Below are positions 1 through 10,268 of a stretch of 64,000 nt of DNA, piece by piece (positions within the stretch are counted from its first letter, which is position 1; each line of letters opens with the position of its first letter). The notes beneath the pieces are model-generated. The model searched no databases. It saw only the letters and a program-made list of their open reading frames with translations, and was not told where the DNA came from. A program made the position numbers and the translations under genes. Origin of the DNA: Deinococcus aquatilis DSM 23025 (GTDB lineage Bacteria > Deinococcota > Deinococci > Deinococcales > Deinococcaceae); the NCBI RefSeq assembly GCF_000378445.1, contig NZ_KB899716.1:1-64000 (forward strand), in the 5' to 3' direction.

Positions 1-151
1 TGCTTGCTCTCGCTCTTCTCACTCGCTTGTCATGCACCGCGCCTCTCTTGAGGCTCAGAGAGATTACAGGGGATTCCCTCACCTGTCAACCCCCTTAACC
101 CTATCTGACCTCACACCTTTTCTGAAATACCTACAGAACGCCTCTGACACG

Positions 152-176
152 CATAAATCCGGCCCTTGCGGACCGG
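152..176 (-). terminator. Possible luxS terminator hairpin
   Basis: ATCCGG and CCGGAT arms flank a 10-nt loop, about 65 nt downstream of the luxS stop on the minus strand. Only a short T tract follows, so this may be a hairpin without termination. The rest of bases 1-240 holds nothing else I can support; the small plus-strand ORF there looks fortuitous. Confidence 0.3.
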
Positions 177-240
177 ATCGAACGAGAATCATTTTGTGTT
201 TGTACTGCTCTGCACTGTAGGCACAGCGATGAAACGTGGC

Positions 241-717
241 TCAGCGCTTGAGCAAAACAGTTTCCTGAACCTTTAGGCCCCCAGCCAGAGCGTCACGGGC
301 ATGTTGGCGGGCGGCCTCCAGGTCGTGGTCACGGTAATTGCCGCATTCCAGTTCGCTGACACCGGGAATGGGACGGTCATGGGCGGCGGTATCGCGCAGG
401 GCTGCCTCGAAGGCCCGCAGTACTCCCTGCTCATCGGGTTCGCCAATCACGGCCATATACATTCCGGTGCGGCATCCCATCGGAGAGACATCGACAACAT
501 CGGTCAGGTGATCACGCAGATAACCGGCCAGCAGATGTTCCAGGGTGTGGATGGCCGCCGGGTCAATGGCTGCCTGATTGGGCTGAAGCAGACGCAGGTC
601 GTATTTGCTGATCGAATCGCCACGCGGCGTGGTTTTGACACCTGCCAACCGAACGTAGGGAGCCTTGACTTTGGTGTGATCCAGATCGAAAGATTCGACA
701 TTTGCCATGCCCATCAT
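241..717 (-). CDS. luxS: S-ribosylhomocysteine lyase LuxS
   Basis: LuxS cleaves S-ribosylhomocysteine to homocysteine and DPD, the precursor of autoinducer-2, in the cytosolic activated methyl cycle. The 158-residue length is normal. Metal ligands are visible as H57 and H61 in the HTLEH motif and C125 in ECGNYRDHD. E60 lies in the same HTLEH motif, and the catalytic cysteine is C82 in PMGCRTGMY. Three in-frame ATGs sit close together. The third, giving MANVESFDLDH at 708, fits the family start best, but no clear ribosome binding site decides between them. The gene is divergent from lspA. It could serve sulfur recycling alone; no AI-2 receptor genes are seen nearby. Confidence 0.95.
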   Translation of the reverse strand: MMGMANVESFDLDHTKVKAPYVRLAGVKTTPRGDSISKYDLRLLQPNQAAIDPAAIHTLEHLLAGYLRDHLTDVVDVSPMGCRTGMYMAVIGEPDEQGVLRAFEAALRDTAAHDRPIPGVSELECGNYRDHDLEAARQHARDALAGGLKVQETVLLKR

Positions 718-842
718 TGTCGCTCAGTTGAAAGGCGGGCATGGTGACGTGGTCAGCACCCTCTCCGCCGCAAGTAACAGACCATTGTTTCAGACCCCAC
801 TGCTTGATGCTCTGCTTCTCTGCTCTCCGTATACTGCTCGGC

Positions 843-1364
843 GTGCCGACCCTGACCGACCGTGCGCCGCGCTTGCCTGTGTGGACGCCGTTTTTAATTG
901 CTGGCCTGCTGATCGTGGCCGACCAAGCCCTCAAGGCCTGGGCGCTGTCCAATCTGGTGCAGGGTCAGCCCGCTGTTCCCTTCATTCCCGGCGTGATCGA
1001 CTGGGTGCTGACCTTTAATACGGGCGCGGCATGGAGCCTCTTCAGTGGCTCGGCCCTTCCGCTGGCGCTGGGGCGGTTGGCGGTTGGACTGGGAATTTTG
1101 GCTTACGTCACCTTCCGTCCGCAGACACGCTTCGTCACCGTGATCCTGAGCCTGATTTCCGCTGGGGCCATCGGGAACGCCATAGACGGTATTCGCCTGG
1201 GCAAGGTGACGGACATGATTCACTCCCCTGCCCTGAGCGCTGTGACCCGCGCCCTGAATGCAGGCGACTTTCCTATTTTCAACATTGCCGACAGTTGCGT
1301 GGTGGGCGGCACCCTTTTGCTCTTGATCGCCACCTTCGTAGCCGACCGCAAGCCCAAGCTCTAA
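843..1364 (+). CDS. lspA: Lipoprotein signal peptidase (signal peptidase II)
   Basis: This inner-membrane aspartyl protease removes signal peptides from prolipoproteins. I place the start at GTG 843, giving 173 residues and the usual N-terminal membrane helix (about residues 13-30). The longer reading from 741 adds 34 Cys-rich residues that do not look like LspA. Four hydrophobic segments are present. The catalytic aspartates are D124 (KVTDM, after GNAID at 111-115) and D150 in the FNIAD motif. A strong hairpin follows the stop, shared with the convergent rpmB. Confidence 0.9.
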   Translation: MPTLTDRAPRLPVWTPFLIAGLLIVADQALKAWALSNLVQGQPAVPFIPGVIDWVLTFNTGAAWSLFSGSALPLALGRLAVGLGILAYVTFRPQTRFVTVILSLISAGAIGNAIDGIRLGKVTDMIHSPALSAVTRALNAGDFPIFNIADSCVVGGTLLLLIATFVADRKPKL

Positions 1365-1381
1365 GAAGAGCAGAGACAAAA

Positions 1382-1420
1382 GACCGCTGCCTCCATCCAG
1401 AACGGACAGAGGCAGCGGTC
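1382..1420. terminator. Hairpin between convergent lspA and rpmB
   Basis: A perfect 12-bp inverted repeat, GACCGCTGCCTC and GAGGCAGCGGTC, surrounds a 15-nt loop between the two converging stops. It probably ends transcription from both sides, although neither side has a long T tract. Confidence 0.65.
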
Positions 1421-1450
1421 GGCGTGATGACCCAACTCAGATCAGGCTGT

Positions 1451-1666
1451 TCAGATCAGGTTGCGGCGGCACTTAGTGCAGACGCGCAGGCGCAGGCTGA
1501 CGCCGCCACGGGTCACGGTGAGAGGTTGCAGGTTGGGGACCTGACGGGTTTTGGTGACGCCGGTGACCTTACGGCCTACGCCGCCTGCCGCACGGGCCTT
1601 ACCACGGCGCACTACAGAGTTGACGACAATCGGCCCTTTGCCGCACACTTCGCATACTTTTGACAT
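1451..1666 (-). CDS. rpmB: 50S ribosomal protein bL28
   Basis: A 71-residue large-subunit ribosomal protein. The N-terminus [17 protein letters not shown] and the [14 protein letters not shown] stretch match the Thermus/Deinococcus type of bL28. A CxxC pair at residues 5 and 8 and a second CxxC at 63 and 66 suggest a zinc ribbon, as in the C+ forms of this protein. An AGGAG-like Shine-Dalgarno lies 8-12 bases before the ATG (the plus strand reads CTCTCCTTCTTG). The protein is shorter than the Thermus form because it lacks a C-terminal extension. It is monocistronic here and convergent with lspA. Confidence 0.93.
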   Translation of the reverse strand: MSKVCEVCGKGPIVVNSVVRRGKARAAGGVGRKVTGVTKTRQVPNLQPLTVTRGGVSLRLRVCTKCRRNLI

Positions 1667-1871
1667 GTTGGTCTCTCCTTCTTGAGTCTAGTTCCGCTGC
1701 ACTGCCCGCAGGCCGCGCCCCATTTTGGAGCGTCTGCCACGCCGGGCGGGAACAGACAAGCCTTACGAATGTAGCACATCCAAAATGGGCAGGATAAGGC
1801 CTCCACAGACTGAGCGGCGAACCTTAAAGGAGCAGGCCAAGGATCAGCTGAGGCGAAAGACGGAAGGCATG

Positions 1872-1902
1872 AAAAAACCGGAAACCACGAGGGAATCCGG
1901 TT
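1872..1902 (-). terminator. Rho-independent terminator
   Basis: On the minus strand AACCGGA and TCCGGTT form a stem followed directly by a run of T residues. It lies 17 bases after the stop of the GlsB/YeaQ-type gene, so it is that gene's terminator. Confidence 0.8.
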
Positions 1903-1918
1903 CAGAAAGCTGAAAACG

Positions 1919-2185
1919 TTAACGCAGAACGCGCAGGGCCTTCAGGATGGCGATCAGAACGACGCTACCGACGACGCCCCAGATGATGCTCCAGAAACTG
2001 AAGCCCGTTCCGGCATTGTCTCCGCCGATGTTCAGCAGGTTGCCGAACAGGAACTGAGCAATGATGCTACCGACGATACCGATCAAGATGTTCGCCACTG
2101 CACCTTGTTGGGCATTGGTTTTCATGATCAGACTTGCGAGCCACCCGCAGAGGGCACCTACCAGAATAGTGATGATCCAACTCAT
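1919..2185 (-). CDS. GlsB/YeaQ/YmgE-type small membrane protein
   Basis: An 88-residue protein made almost entirely of three hydrophobic helices separated by Gly-rich turns ([35 protein letters not shown]). This is the pattern of the transglycosylase-associated/GlsB stress membrane family, whose molecular role is unsettled. The start at 2185 is chosen because a perfect AGGAGGT lies seven bases before it. An upstream ATG at 2290 would add 35 residues with no family likeness. It is a single-gene unit with its own terminator. Confidence 0.85.
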   Translation of the reverse strand: MSWIITILVGALCGWLASLIMKTNAQQGAVANILIGIVGSIIAQFLFGNLLNIGGDNAGTGFSFWSIIWGVVGSVVLIAILKALRVLR

Positions 2186-2680
2186 GTTCTTACCTCCTGG
2201 ACGTTGAGTTTCAACGATGGTCGCTTCTGAGGTGAAGCCGTTGTGGGTTGAGCATGAGACGGCAGCCCCCCCATAAGTGTAGTAGGGCACACCTTCTCAA
2301 GACTGGCCCAACACCCGGTAAGCACCAGCCAAACCGCTGCTGAAGCTGAGCTATGCAAACTGCGGCCAGCACGCTCATTTCTGATCTTGAGCTGATGCAC
2401 AGCCCCCAACTGGGCGAGTGTCTCTGTGCCTCACATTTCATATCCTGACCCTGAGAAGCCGTCCGGTCAGCCCTTCTTTCGGGTCTGTCCCACTGTTCTT
2501 GCAACCTCCCCTACCTAAATAGAAGGCCAACAGGACGCCCATCCAACTGAATCTACTGCTGACCTGTCTTGCCCCCCCGACAACGCTGGGGCGACGACAC
2601 CGCTAGCATAGGCAGACTTGATCCGCCCGCCCACTGTATTTCCTGACAGGGGCGCGGCGGCGCGGAGGACACTGAACCCT
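2186..2680. other. Intergenic stretch before thrC
   Basis: About 495 bases without a gene I can support. Short minus-strand ORFs here show no coding character. The thrC promoter must lie in it; TAGCAT near 2605 is a possible -10 element, but no convincing -35 partner is visible. Confidence 0.4.
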
Positions 2681-3721
2681 ATGCCCGGACTACTTGAACG
2701 CTACCGAGACTTTTTGCCCATCACCGACAAGACGCCTGCCCTGAGTCTGCACGAAGGCAGCACGCCCCTGATTCACGCGCCTGCCCTGAGCAAACTGCTG
2801 GACATCGACCTGTACCTGAAATACGAGGGCCTGAATCCCACCGGCAGCTTCAAGGATCGGGGCATGGTGATGGCGGTTGCCAAAGCCGTGGAGGACGGCG
2901 CAGACACCGTGATCTGCGCCAGTACGGGCAACACCAGCGCCGCCGCCGCCGCCTACGCGGCCCGCAGCGGCCTGAGGTGCATCGTGCTGATTCCCGATGG
3001 CAACATTGCGCTGGGCAAGTTGGCGCAGGCAGTGGCCTACGGAGCGCAGATCGTGGCGATCAACGGCAACTTTGATGCGGCCCTGAGCCTCGTGCAGCAG
3101 ATCAGCCGGGAACACCCCATCGCCCTCGTGAACAGCGTGAACCCCTACCGCCTTCAGGGACAAAAAACCGCCGCCTTTGAAATCGTGGACGAACTGGGCG
3201 CGGCTCCCGACATTCTGGCCCTGCCCGTGGGCAACGCCGGAAACATCAGCGCGTACTGGATGGGCTTCCGCGAGTACCGCACACGCGGCATTACCGACAC
3301 CCTGCCGAGAATGTGGGGCTTTCAGGCGGCGGGCGCGGCTCCGTTGGCGCGTGGGCTGGAGCGGGTAGACAACCCCGAAACGCTGGCAACCGCCATCCGC
3401 ATCGGCGCACCGGCCAGCGCCCACCTTGCCAAAGCGGCGGTCAGCGAAAGCGGCGGCCTGTTTGACATGGCAACCGACGATGAAATCATGGACGCCTACT
3501 TTCAGATTGCCCGTGAAGGCGTGTTCTGTGAGCCTGCCAGCGCCACTCCCGTCGCGGGCCTGCTGAAGCTGCATGCCGCCGGAAAACTGAAGCCCGGATC
3601 GCGTGTGGTGGCGGTTCTGACTGGCAACGGCCTGAAAGACCCCAACAACGCAATGCGGAACATGGCCGCGCCCGTGGCAGTAGGAGCCGACATGCAGAGC
3701 GTGCTGGCAACTATTCTCTAG
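2681..3721 (+). CDS. thrC: Threonine synthase
   Basis: A PLP enzyme that converts O-phosphohomoserine to threonine, the last step of threonine synthesis. The start at 2681 ([19 protein letters not shown]) gives 346 residues, matching the short class of bacterial threonine synthases, and is preceded by GGAGG about 12 bases upstream. An in-frame ATG at 2618 would add 21 residues with no family likeness. The PLP-binding lysine is K58 in [10 protein letters not shown]. The phosphate-binding loop [12 protein letters not shown] and the C-terminal [11 protein letters not shown] are present. thrB follows about 110 bases downstream on the same strand, giving a thrCB unit. Confidence 0.95.
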   Translation: MPGLLERYRDFLPITDKTPALSLHEGSTPLIHAPALSKLLDIDLYLKYEGLNPTGSFKDRGMVMAVAKAVEDGADTVICASTGNTSAAAAAYAARSGLRCIVLIPDGNIALGKLAQAVAYGAQIVAINGNFDAALSLVQQISREHPIALVNSVNPYRLQGQKTAAFEIVDELGAAPDILALPVGNAGNISAYWMGFREYRTRGITDTLPRMWGFQAAGAAPLARGLERVDNPETLATAIRIGAPASAHLAKAAVSESGGLFDMATDDEIMDAYFQIAREGVFCEPASATPVAGLLKLHAAGKLKPGSRVVAVLTGNGLKDPNNAMRNMAAPVAVGADMQSVLATIL

Positions 3722-3767
3722 GGATGGGTGAGTGGTTAGTGGTGAGTGGTGAGTGGGAAAAACACAG
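3722..3767 (+). repeat. GTGAGTGG-type intergenic repeat, copy a
   Basis: After the thrC stop the sequence runs through several GAGTGG/TAGTGG units ending in GTGAGTGGGAAAAA. Similar strings recur near 9270, 10250, 10380, 15310, 33090 and 43785, always at gene borders, which marks a dispersed small repeat family. A second motif, GATCGTGGAGT, follows at about 3780 and recurs at 4741. Confidence 0.6.
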
Positions 3768-3830
3768 GACAGAACGTAGATCGTGGAGTGTGGGCGAGAC
3801 CGTCTGGAACGCTGAACTTCCGGTATTCGG

Positions 3831-4739
3831 ATGACCTCGTTTACGGTTCGTGCGCCTGCCAGCAGCGCCAACTTGGGGCCGGGGTTCGACAGCCTCGGCC
3901 TGAGCGTGCCGCTGTACACCACCTTACGGGTCACGCCGCAGCTCATCACCGAAGTGGTGCCGATGGGCGCGGGGCTGGAAGGCACGCCGCACGACGAGAG
4001 CAATTATGTGTACCGCGCCATGCTGCTGGCTGCCAAACGCGCTGGGCAGCCACTGCCGCACGCCCGCATAGAAATTGAGTCGGATGTGCCGCTGGCCCGT
4101 GGGCTGGGCAGCAGCGCCGCCGCACTGGTGGCCGGAATCGTGGCCGGAAACGAGCTGCTGGGCACGCCCCTGACCCCCGAAGTGGTGCTGGACGTGGCTG
4201 CACGCGAGGAAGGCCACCCCGACAACGTGGCCCCGGCGCTGTTCGGCGGCATCGTGGTTGCCACACTGGACAAGTTGGGCACGCATTACGTACGCCTTGA
4301 TCCGCCCGCACATCTGGCCGTCACGGTGCTGATTCCCGACTTCGAGCTGTCGACGAGCAAGGCCCGTGCCGTGTTACCCAAGGAATACAGCCGCGCCGAC
4401 GCTGTACACGCCCTCTCTCACGCCGCGCTGCTGGCGGCGGCCCTCAGCGTGGGCAGGCTGGATCTGCTGCGCCACGCCATGCAGGACTACATTCACCAGA
4501 TCTGGCGAGCGCCCCTTGTTCCCGGCCTCAGCGATATTCTGGAAGAAGCCCACAAGCACGGCGCACTGGGCGCGGCCCTGAGTGGCGCTGGCCCCACGGT
4601 GCTGTGTTTTCACGATACCCGCGAGGACACGGCGCGGCTGCACACCTACCTGCATACGGTGATGGCCAAAAACGGCCTGACCGGAACGGTGCTGGATCTG
4701 CCGATTGACGCGGTGGGCACGGTGGTTGAACGGCAATAG
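3831..4739 (+). CDS. thrB: Homoserine kinase
   Basis: This GHMP-family kinase phosphorylates homoserine with ATP, supplying the substrate of ThrC. The 302-residue length is typical. The N-terminal [21 protein letters not shown] is a ThrB signature. The ATP-binding loop [12 protein letters not shown] covers residues 88-99, and the C-terminal [14 protein letters not shown] is the third GHMP motif. It sits just downstream of thrC, so the two final steps of threonine synthesis are paired. The intergenic spacer holds repeat-like sequence, so co-transcription is likely but not certain. Confidence 0.95.
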   Translation: MTSFTVRAPASSANLGPGFDSLGLSVPLYTTLRVTPQLITEVVPMGAGLEGTPHDESNYVYRAMLLAAKRAGQPLPHARIEIESDVPLARGLGSSAAALVAGIVAGNELLGTPLTPEVVLDVAAREEGHPDNVAPALFGGIVVATLDKLGTHYVRLDPPAHLAVTVLIPDFELSTSKARAVLPKEYSRADAVHALSHAALLAAALSVGRLDLLRHAMQDYIHQIWRAPLVPGLSDILEEAHKHGALGAALSGAGPTVLCFHDTREDTARLHTYLHTVMAKNGLTGTVLDLPIDAVGTVVERQ

Positions 4740-4740
4740 G

Positions 4741-4807
4741 GATCGTGGAGTCTGGAACGTGGATCGTGGGGCAAACGCCAAACCACGATCCACGTTCTAC
4801 GATCTAC
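4741..4807. repeat. Long palindromic repeat between convergent genes
   Basis: GAACGTGGATCGTGG (4755-4769) and its exact complement (4783-4797) form a 15-bp stem. An outer GATCGTGGA/TCTACGATC pair extends it with one mismatch. The motif GATCGTGGAGT also occurs near 3780. It separates thrB from the convergent MMPL gene and may act as a bidirectional terminator or be a repeat insertion. Confidence 0.65.
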
Positions 4808-4814
4808 CCCCTGA

Positions 4815-7070
4815 TTAATGCTCTATTCGCACCTGCGGCAACAGCCGATCCAACCACTTCGGCAGCCACCAGTTCCACTTTCCGGCAATTTTCAGGAAGG
4901 CAGGCACCAGCACCAGCCGCACCAATGTGGCGTCGAGCAGCACGGCCACCGCCAGCCCCAGCCCGATGCTTTTGTTGGCGACCACGCGCCCCACGATGAA
5001 GGCGCAGAACACGATGAACATGATCACGGCGGCGCTGGTGATGATCCGCGCCGTACGCCCGACGGCCAAGACCACCGCCTCATCGTTGGGATGACCGCGC
5101 AGTACCTCTTCTTGCACCCTTGAAAGCAGGAAGATTTCGTAATCCATGCTGAGGCCGAACAGCACCGCGAACAGCAGCAGCGGCAGGCTGGAATCCAGTA
5201 CACCCACATCCTGCGGAATGCCCAGATAGGAGGCCAGAAAGCCGTCCTGTACGATCAAAGTGACCACTCCATAGGCGGCGGCCACCGTCAGGGCGTTCAT
5301 CACGATGCTTTTGAGGGGAATCAGCAGGCTGCGGAAGGCCACCATCAGCAGCAGGAAGGTGGCCGTAAACACGCCCACGATGACGGTGGGCAGCGTTCCG
5401 GTGATGGCCTGACTGAATTCGCGCTCTCCGACGGGTGCGCCGCCCAGCGTGTAGCGGTAGCCGCTGGCATCCAGCGTGCGCCGAATCTGGCTCTCGAAGG
5501 CGTCGATGCGGTCTGCCCGCAAGGCCGTACTCGGAATGACCGTGACGCGCAACAATTGGCGGTCTGTGCTGAAGGAACGCCGGGTCAGCGCCGTGACGGC
5601 AGCGATGGCGTCCGTGCCCCCGCCGCCTGCTCCGTTGGCGCTCAGGTCGGCGGCGGTCAGGAAGGGACTGAGGACGGTCTGCACGCCGGGTAAGGCCCGC
5701 AGGTCGGCCACCACGGCCCGGAACCGTTCGCGGTCTGTGGGGCCGTAACGCTTGCCATTGTCCAAGACCACCTCAAATTGACTGAGCAGGCCACCCGCCC
5801 CCAGCGTACGAACATCCGACAGCGCGTCCCGGCTTTCGACCCCCGCTGTCAGGCCCCATGCGCCCGCGTAGCCTGTTTTCATATTCAGGGCGGGCAGCGC
5901 CAGCAACAGCAAAAAGGCAGTGCTAAGGATCACGCCGAGGAAGGGGCGGGCCGTGACGCGGCGGGCGAAGGCCGTCCAGGCTTCTGAGGCCGCGCTGCTC
6001 TGTGCCCACGGAAATTTGAGGATGCGGGGGCTGTTGACCCGTTCTCCGAGGAGGGCCAGCATGGCAGGGAGGGCCGTGAGGCTGGCAAGCACGGTGAGCA
6101 GGACGGCCAGCACCCCACCGAGGCCCATGCTGCGAACAAAGGCCAGCGGCGGCAGGATCAGGCCCGCCATCGCAATGGCAACCGTGACGCCGCTGAAGGC
6201 CACGCTGCGCCCCGCCGTCAGCATGGTGCGGGCCGCTGCCGCCCGCGAATCGCTGTCCAGGGCCAGTTCTTCGCGGAAGCGGTTGACCATCAGCAGGGCG
6301 TAGTCGATGCCCGCGCCCAACCCGATGAGTGTGATGATGCTCTGGGCAAAGGTACTGACCTCCATGACCTGCGTGAGGCCAAACAGACAGGCCATCGCCA
6401 CCGTGATGCTCAGCACGCCCACGACCAGCGGCAGCCCGGTGGCGACCAGGGCCCCGAACACCAGCAGCAACACTAGCGCCGTGAGGGGCAGCGCGGCAAA
6501 TTCACTGCGTTTGGTGTCGCTCTCGGCAAAGGCAGTGAAATCATCGGCAATGGCCTGCCCACCTGTGATACGGATGCTGAGGCCGGGGCCGGACGCCTCC
6601 ACCTTTGCCGCGTACTCGCGCACCCGCCCAAGGGTTTCGGTGGCTCCTTCCTCCAATGGAATCTGGGCCACCGTGAGGGCCAGCACACCGTCAGTCGCCC
6701 GCGTGGGCAGCGTGGTCTGGGCATCCTGACGCAGCACCCGCGTCACGCCCTGCACTCCCTCCAGCCCCTGCACGAACCTGTCGTAGGTGGCCCTGCCCTG
6801 GGCCGTGTTCAGATCCGGGGTGCTGCGCGTGACCAACAGCACGGTATTGGTGTCTTCTTCTCCGAACCGCTCGCGCAACAGATTGATGACGCGGCGACCA
6901 TCCGAATTTTGCAGGCTGCCGGGATTGGCCGACAAGGCGGCGGGAGCGCGGGCCGCGAAGGGCACCGATAGCAGCGCCGCCAGAACCCAGAGGGCCAACA
7001 CCAGAAGGGGCCGCCGGGTGACGAATAGGGAGAAGGCACGCATGAAGCCCAAGTAGAGCATGTGGGTCAC
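4815..7070 (-). CDS. MMPL-family RND transporter
   Basis: A 751-residue inner-membrane protein of the RND superfamily, MMPL type; such proteins export lipids or drugs using the proton gradient. The protein shows the expected internal duplication. A first helix ([19 protein letters not shown]) is followed by a large external domain and five helices around residues 190-340. A second half repeats this with a central helix near 380 and a helix block from about 555. The [17 protein letters not shown] and [18 protein letters not shown] motifs mark the two halves. The start may be GTG 7070 or ATG 7061 or 7043; no ribosome binding site decides. The substrate cannot be inferred from its neighbours. 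Confidence 0.88.
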   Translation of the reverse strand: MTHMLYLGFMRAFSLFVTRRPLLVLALWVLAALLSVPFAARAPAALSANPGSLQNSDGRRVINLLRERFGEEDTNTVLLVTRSTPDLNTAQGRATYDRFVQGLEGVQGVTRVLRQDAQTTLPTRATDGVLALTVAQIPLEEGATETLGRVREYAAKVEASGPGLSIRITGGQAIADDFTAFAESDTKRSEFAALPLTALVLLLVFGALVATGLPLVVGVLSITVAMACLFGLTQVMEVSTFAQSIITLIGLGAGIDYALLMVNRFREELALDSDSRAAAARTMLTAGRSVAFSGVTVAIAMAGLILPPLAFVRSMGLGGVLAVLLTVLASLTALPAMLALLGERVNSPRILKFPWAQSSAASEAWTAFARRVTARPFLGVILSTAFLLLLALPALNMKTGYAGAWGLTAGVESRDALSDVRTLGAGGLLSQFEVVLDNGKRYGPTDRERFRAVVADLRALPGVQTVLSPFLTAADLSANGAGGGGTDAIAAVTALTRRSFSTDRQLLRVTVIPSTALRADRIDAFESQIRRTLDASGYRYTLGGAPVGEREFSQAITGTLPTVIVGVFTATFLLLMVAFRSLLIPLKSIVMNALTVAAAYGVVTLIVQDGFLASYLGIPQDVGVLDSSLPLLLFAVLFGLSMDYEIFLLSRVQEEVLRGHPNDEAVVLAVGRTARIITSAAVIMFIVFCAFIVGRVVANKSIGLGLAVAVLLDATLVRLVLVPAFLKIAGKWNWWLPKWLDRLLPQVRIEH

Positions 7071-7124
7071 AAGGGGACGTGACGGAAGAGATACAGGCTG
7101 GGCGGTGAGCCGTGAAGACCCGCT

Positions 7125-7904
7125 CTAAAACAATTCGTCCAGCAGGCAGTAATAGGCCAGCTTTTGCGGGTCTACCCACTCGCGCCCGTAGGCATCCAGA
7201 AAGGCCTCGGCGTGGGCGGCGGTCAGGTTGTGCGTCAGGCTGCGGTGGGCAAGGGCCACATCTGCATGTCGGTCTGCCAGCCCCGCACGGCCCACATCCA
7301 CGAAGCCCTCCACCCACTCTCCGTTCAGGATCAGGTTGGGCAAACAGGGGTCGCCGTGCGTCACCACGAGGTCTTCGGTGGGCGGGCGGGTGCGGGCCAG
7401 CTCGTTGAAAATGCTGATGGCGCTGCGGCCCAGGCGTTCTTCGTCAAAATCTGTTTCATCCACCGCGCCCGATTCCACCTGTTCGCGGGCCAGCCGCAGG
7501 GTCACGGGCAGGGTCATGGAAAAGGGGCAATCGCGCACGGGCAGGGCGTGAAGTTCCCGCAGCGCACGCGCCAGCAGGCCCACCACCCGCTCGGGGTGCA
7601 GCAGGGCGTCGGAGTGGCTCATGGGAATTCCGGGCAGGCGCGACATCGCCAGAAATTCGTGCGTGGCACTGACCTCAAAGCCGATCAGCGCAGGCACGGG
7701 CACGCGCCCCGCCAGCCAGCGCAGCCGCTCGCGCTCCTGCTGCAAGGTGCTGACCGGGTGGCCGCCGCGCTCCTGTACCTTCAGCACGTATTTTTGCGAC
7801 CTCCACACGCCCGCACCGCTCTGGCCCTCGGTCACGGCTTCCCAGCGGGCGGCGGGCAGAATGCGGCGCAGGGCGTCGGGCAGGGTGGGGAACGGATCGG
7901 ACAT
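7125..7904 (-). CDS. APH(3')-like aminoglycoside phosphotransferase
   Basis: A 259-residue kinase with the full APH(3') layout. K42 lies in the ATP-binding YVLKV strand. The catalytic loop [10 protein letters not shown] carries D185 and N190, the metal-binding D203 lies in [20 protein letters not shown], and the C-terminus [10 protein letters not shown] resembles that of the classic neomycin kinases. The family transfers phosphate to the 3'-hydroxyl of kanamycin-type drugs. The start at 7904 is the only one that keeps just the kinase; the open frame runs on for 740 codons as an antisense artefact. Composition matches the neighbours and no mobile element adjoins it, so it looks like a resident gene. 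Its true substrate is unknown. Confidence 0.87.
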   Translation of the reverse strand: MSDPFPTLPDALRRILPAARWEAVTEGQSGAGVWRSQKYVLKVQERGGHPVSTLQQERERLRWLAGRVPVPALIGFEVSATHEFLAMSRLPGIPMSHSDALLHPERVVGLLARALRELHALPVRDCPFSMTLPVTLRLAREQVESGAVDETDFDEERLGRSAISIFNELARTRPPTEDLVVTHGDPCLPNLILNGEWVEGFVDVGRAGLADRHADVALAHRSLTHNLTAAHAEAFLDAYGREWVDPQKLAYYCLLDELF

Positions 7905-7986
7905 GGGGAAAAGGATAGAGGGTGGGTCGCAGTCAGAGGAACACAGTTTCCGGTTCTCACGGCCCAAGCCCTGTACACTGCGGAGC

Positions 7987-8889
7987 GTGAAGGTTGGCTT
8001 ATTGGAATCGCGTGCGGCGCGTCTGTCGGGGTACTGGGCAGCGTACCTTAAGGAACTTGGGGTCGAGAGAGCTGTCTCTGACCTGACCGACGCCGAGGCT
8101 CTGGCGCTGGGGCAAGAAAGCCTGCCGGGGGAACCCGTGCAGGTGCAACTGGCATTGGGGCGCATTCTGGCGCTGGGCCGGGTAGATGCGGTGCTGGTGC
8201 CGCAAAGTGCGCCCGTGGCGAACGACGCCTGGGGCGAGGCGCTCACCGAACTGCTTTCCCGGCGCTTCAGCAGCCTGCCCACGCTGATGCCCATTCCCGA
8301 CGGCGGCCCCACGCTGGAAACCGTCGCCACCGAAATTGGCCTGAAACTGGCCCAGAATCCGGGCGGAATGCGGCTGGCGCTGGAACGGGTCAAGCCCAAG
8401 TCACGCGGAGCACGCGAAGACATGCCGCCGCTGGCGATGGCGTCGCGGGTCACGGTGGCTGTGATCGGGCCGCGCTCGCTGCTGGCCGAAGAGATTCTGG
8501 CAAGCGGCCTCGCCCCGGCGCTGGATGCTTTGGGGCTGCATGCCGTCTTTTCTTCCGAATTGCCTGTGGCGCAGGTGCTGGCACGGGCCGAGCGGATGGA
8601 AGAAACCGGGCAGATTCCGGCAGGCGAGCGGGAACTGTTTGGCGCGGCGTCCCTGTTGTCGGGCAAAAGTGCTGTGCGGGGCGTGATCTTCGTGGCTCCG
8701 GCCCGTGACGCGGCCCACCGCGCCGCCCTGAACCGCGCCGCCGCCCGGATGCACGCGCCCACCCTGCTGATCGATCTGGACGCCGGACAGACCGAGTGGC
8801 CCGAACTCGAAGCCTTCCGGGACCGGATCACGCTGGGCGCATCGGCGCGGGCCGCTGCCGAAAACACTCTGCCGGAGGACCCTGCATGA
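7987..8889 (+). CDS. Protein of unknown function, CoA-dehydratase activase-like N-terminus
   Basis: I do not recognise this 300-residue protein firmly. The N-terminus [27 protein letters not shown] faintly recalls the DUF2229 type of proteins related to 2-hydroxyacyl-CoA dehydratase activases. The four-cysteine cluster ligands of that family are absent. The start is GTG 7987, just 82 bases from the divergent kinase gene. No membrane segment or signal peptide is seen. Its stop overlaps the start of the next gene as ATGA, so the two are translationally coupled. Confidence 0.6.
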   Translation: MKVGLLESRAARLSGYWAAYLKELGVERAVSDLTDAEALALGQESLPGEPVQVQLALGRILALGRVDAVLVPQSAPVANDAWGEALTELLSRRFSSLPTLMPIPDGGPTLETVATEIGLKLAQNPGGMRLALERVKPKSRGAREDMPPLAMASRVTVAVIGPRSLLAEEILASGLAPALDALGLHAVFSSELPVAQVLARAERMEETGQIPAGERELFGAASLLSGKSAVRGVIFVAPARDAAHRAALNRAAARMHAPTLLIDLDAGQTEWPELEAFRDRITLGASARAAAENTLPEDPA

Positions 8890-9263
8890 ATATCTGGCGC
8901 TGGCTGACCACCCCCGACCCCGAACCGGGCTTTACACGCGGCAAGATCATCAAGCTGACGGTGCGCGTATTCCTGTTCGCCATCTTTGCCACCCTGGTGG
9001 GCGGCCTGCTGCGGGCCGTGGGGCTGGGGCCGTATCTGGATACGTGGTGGGGAACGCTCCTGTTCGTCCTGCTGCTGTACGTGCCTCTGGCCCGTTACCT
9101 GATGGTCGATACCTTTGCGCCCAGCAGAGTGCGTGGAGGCCGGTTGGGTGGGGGCAGCAAAGCGCCCGTGAACAAGGCAGGTCAAACCAGCGCCGAGCGC
9201 CGCAAAGAGCGCAACCGCTATGCCGGAGTTCGCAAGAGTGCGCCGAAGGGTGGAAGGCGGTAA
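8886..9263 (+). CDS. Small two-helix membrane protein
   Basis: A 125-residue protein not assigned to a family. Two hydrophobic segments, about residues 25-45 and 55-75, are followed by a basic tail rich in Arg, Lys and Gly (residues 85-125) that could touch nucleic acid or membrane phospholipid on the cytosolic side. The start ATG overlaps the stop of the upstream gene by four bases, so it forms an operon with it. A good terminator follows at 9366. Confidence 0.7.
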   Translation: MNIWRWLTTPDPEPGFTRGKIIKLTVRVFLFAIFATLVGGLLRAVGLGPYLDTWWGTLLFVLLLYVPLARYLMVDTFAPSRVRGGRLGGGSKAPVNKAGQTSAERRKERNRYAGVRKSAPKGGRR

Positions 9264-9267
9264 AGAC

Positions 9268-9310
9268 CGGCAGTGGTCAGTCGTCAGTGGTGAGTGGGAA
9301 AAGCGTGGTG
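9268..9310 (+). repeat. GTGAGTGG-type intergenic repeat, copy b
   Basis: Contains GTCAGTGGTGAGTGGGAAAA followed by GCGTGGTGGCCG. The same two blocks occur in reverse orientation at about 10355-10400, so copies b and c form a roughly 1-kb-spaced inverted pair around the CDP-alcohol phosphotransferase gene. Confidence 0.65.
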
Positions 9311-9365
9311 GCCGTATCGTCCAAGCTCTCACCAATTCTGTAACCCAATCAAAACCTGATCCAGA

Positions 9366-9399
9366 CCCGCCTGCATGAACGATCATGCAGCGGGTTTTT
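9366..9399 (+). terminator. Rho-independent terminator
   Basis: CCCGCCTGCATG and CATGCAGCGGG pair with one bulged C around a six-base loop, followed by TTTTT. It ends the 7987-9263 two-gene unit. Confidence 0.9.
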
Positions 9400-9428
9400 C
9401 TTTGAAGAGGCCGCGTTGGTGCAGAATC

Positions 9429-10268
9429 ATGGACACCATGCCTGCTGCCTCCTCTCCCCCACCCCACTTGCCCACGCTGGAGCAGACGCGTAAAGCCCGC
9501 CCCGGCAGAGAGTGGGCGTCCGAACGGGTGTTCCGGCCTGCGGCGCAGCAGTTGATCGGCCCTCTGGCCCGCTGGGGCGTGAATCCGGCCCATCTGGTGC
9601 TGTTTCATACGGCGCTGGGCCTGTACGCGGCCCATTCCATCCGGCGTGGTGGGTGGCTGACGCCTGCGCTGCTGCTTCAGGTCAAGACTGTGCTGGACGC
9701 CGCCGACGGCCAACTGGCCCGCGCCACCGGACAGACCACCGAAACAGGCCGGTATCTGGATACCGAGATGGATCTGGTGGTGAACGCGGCGCTGAATGTG
9801 GCCCTTGTGGGACGCTGGGGCCTGCCGCTGACGCTGCTGCAAAGCCTGATCCTGAGCGTGGATTACCTGTGGGAACGCGATTACCGCGCCGCACGCGGCG
9901 AAGAATTCCGGGCCGCGCCTGCCCAGAGCGGAGACAATCCGCACCTGTTGGCTGCCCTCAAAGCCGTGTATGCCGCCTATTTCGTGCCGCAGGAAAAGCT
10001 GTTGGGCGCGGTATTCCAGCGCCGTCTGCGTGCCCGCACGGGTCAGCCTCCGACCCAGGCGCAACAGGTAGCCTACACGCCTCAGCCCATCACCGGAATC
10101 GCCGCCAATCTGGGCCTGAGTACGCAATCGTTGGCGCTGGGGGTATGTCTGCTGCTGGGCCGCCCGCGCCTCTATGCCGCCAGTCTGCCCCTACAAGCGG
10201 CGCTGCTGGTGGGGGTGCAACTGTGGCGGGAAGGGCGGGTGGAAGGGTCAGTGGAAAGTGGGAAGTAG
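9429..10268 (+). CDS. CDP-alcohol phosphatidyltransferase family protein
   Basis: An integral membrane enzyme of 279 residues. The complete family signature, DG-x2-AR-x8-G-x3-D-x3-D, is seen at D93, G94, A97, R98, G107, D111 and D115. These residues bind metal and CDP in enzymes that join CDP-diacylglycerol or CDP-alcohols to an acceptor. The exact product (phosphatidylglycerol phosphate, inositol phosphate or other) cannot be read from the sequence. The start is 9429 or 9438; an ATG at 9375 lies inside the upstream terminator and is rejected. The last ten residues ([11 protein letters not shown]) are encoded by repeat-like DNA. Confidence 0.85.
   Translation: MDTMPAASSPPPHLPTLEQTRKARPGREWASERVFRPAAQQLIGPLARWGVNPAHLVLFHTALGLYAAHSIRRGGWLTPALLLQVKTVLDAADGQLARATGQTTETGRYLDTEMDLVVNAALNVALVGRWGLPLTLLQSLILSVDYLWERDYRAARGEEFRAAPAQSGDNPHLLAALKAVYAAYFVPQEKLLGAVFQRRLRARTGQPPTQAQQVAYTPQPITGIAANLGLSTQSLALGVCLLLGRPRLYAASLPLQAALLVGVQLWREGRVEGSVESGK

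Noticed and set aside
1..240. Small ORF at the left edge (32-220)
   Set aside because: No ribosome binding site and no resemblance to any protein; likely fortuitous.
2182..2504. Minus-strand ORFs in the gap before thrC
   Set aside because: Overlapping frames without ribosome binding sites or family features.
7905..10127. 1000-residue minus-strand protein
   Set aside because: Only its last 259 residues are a real kinase; the rest is antisense to three plus-strand genes and has no family features.
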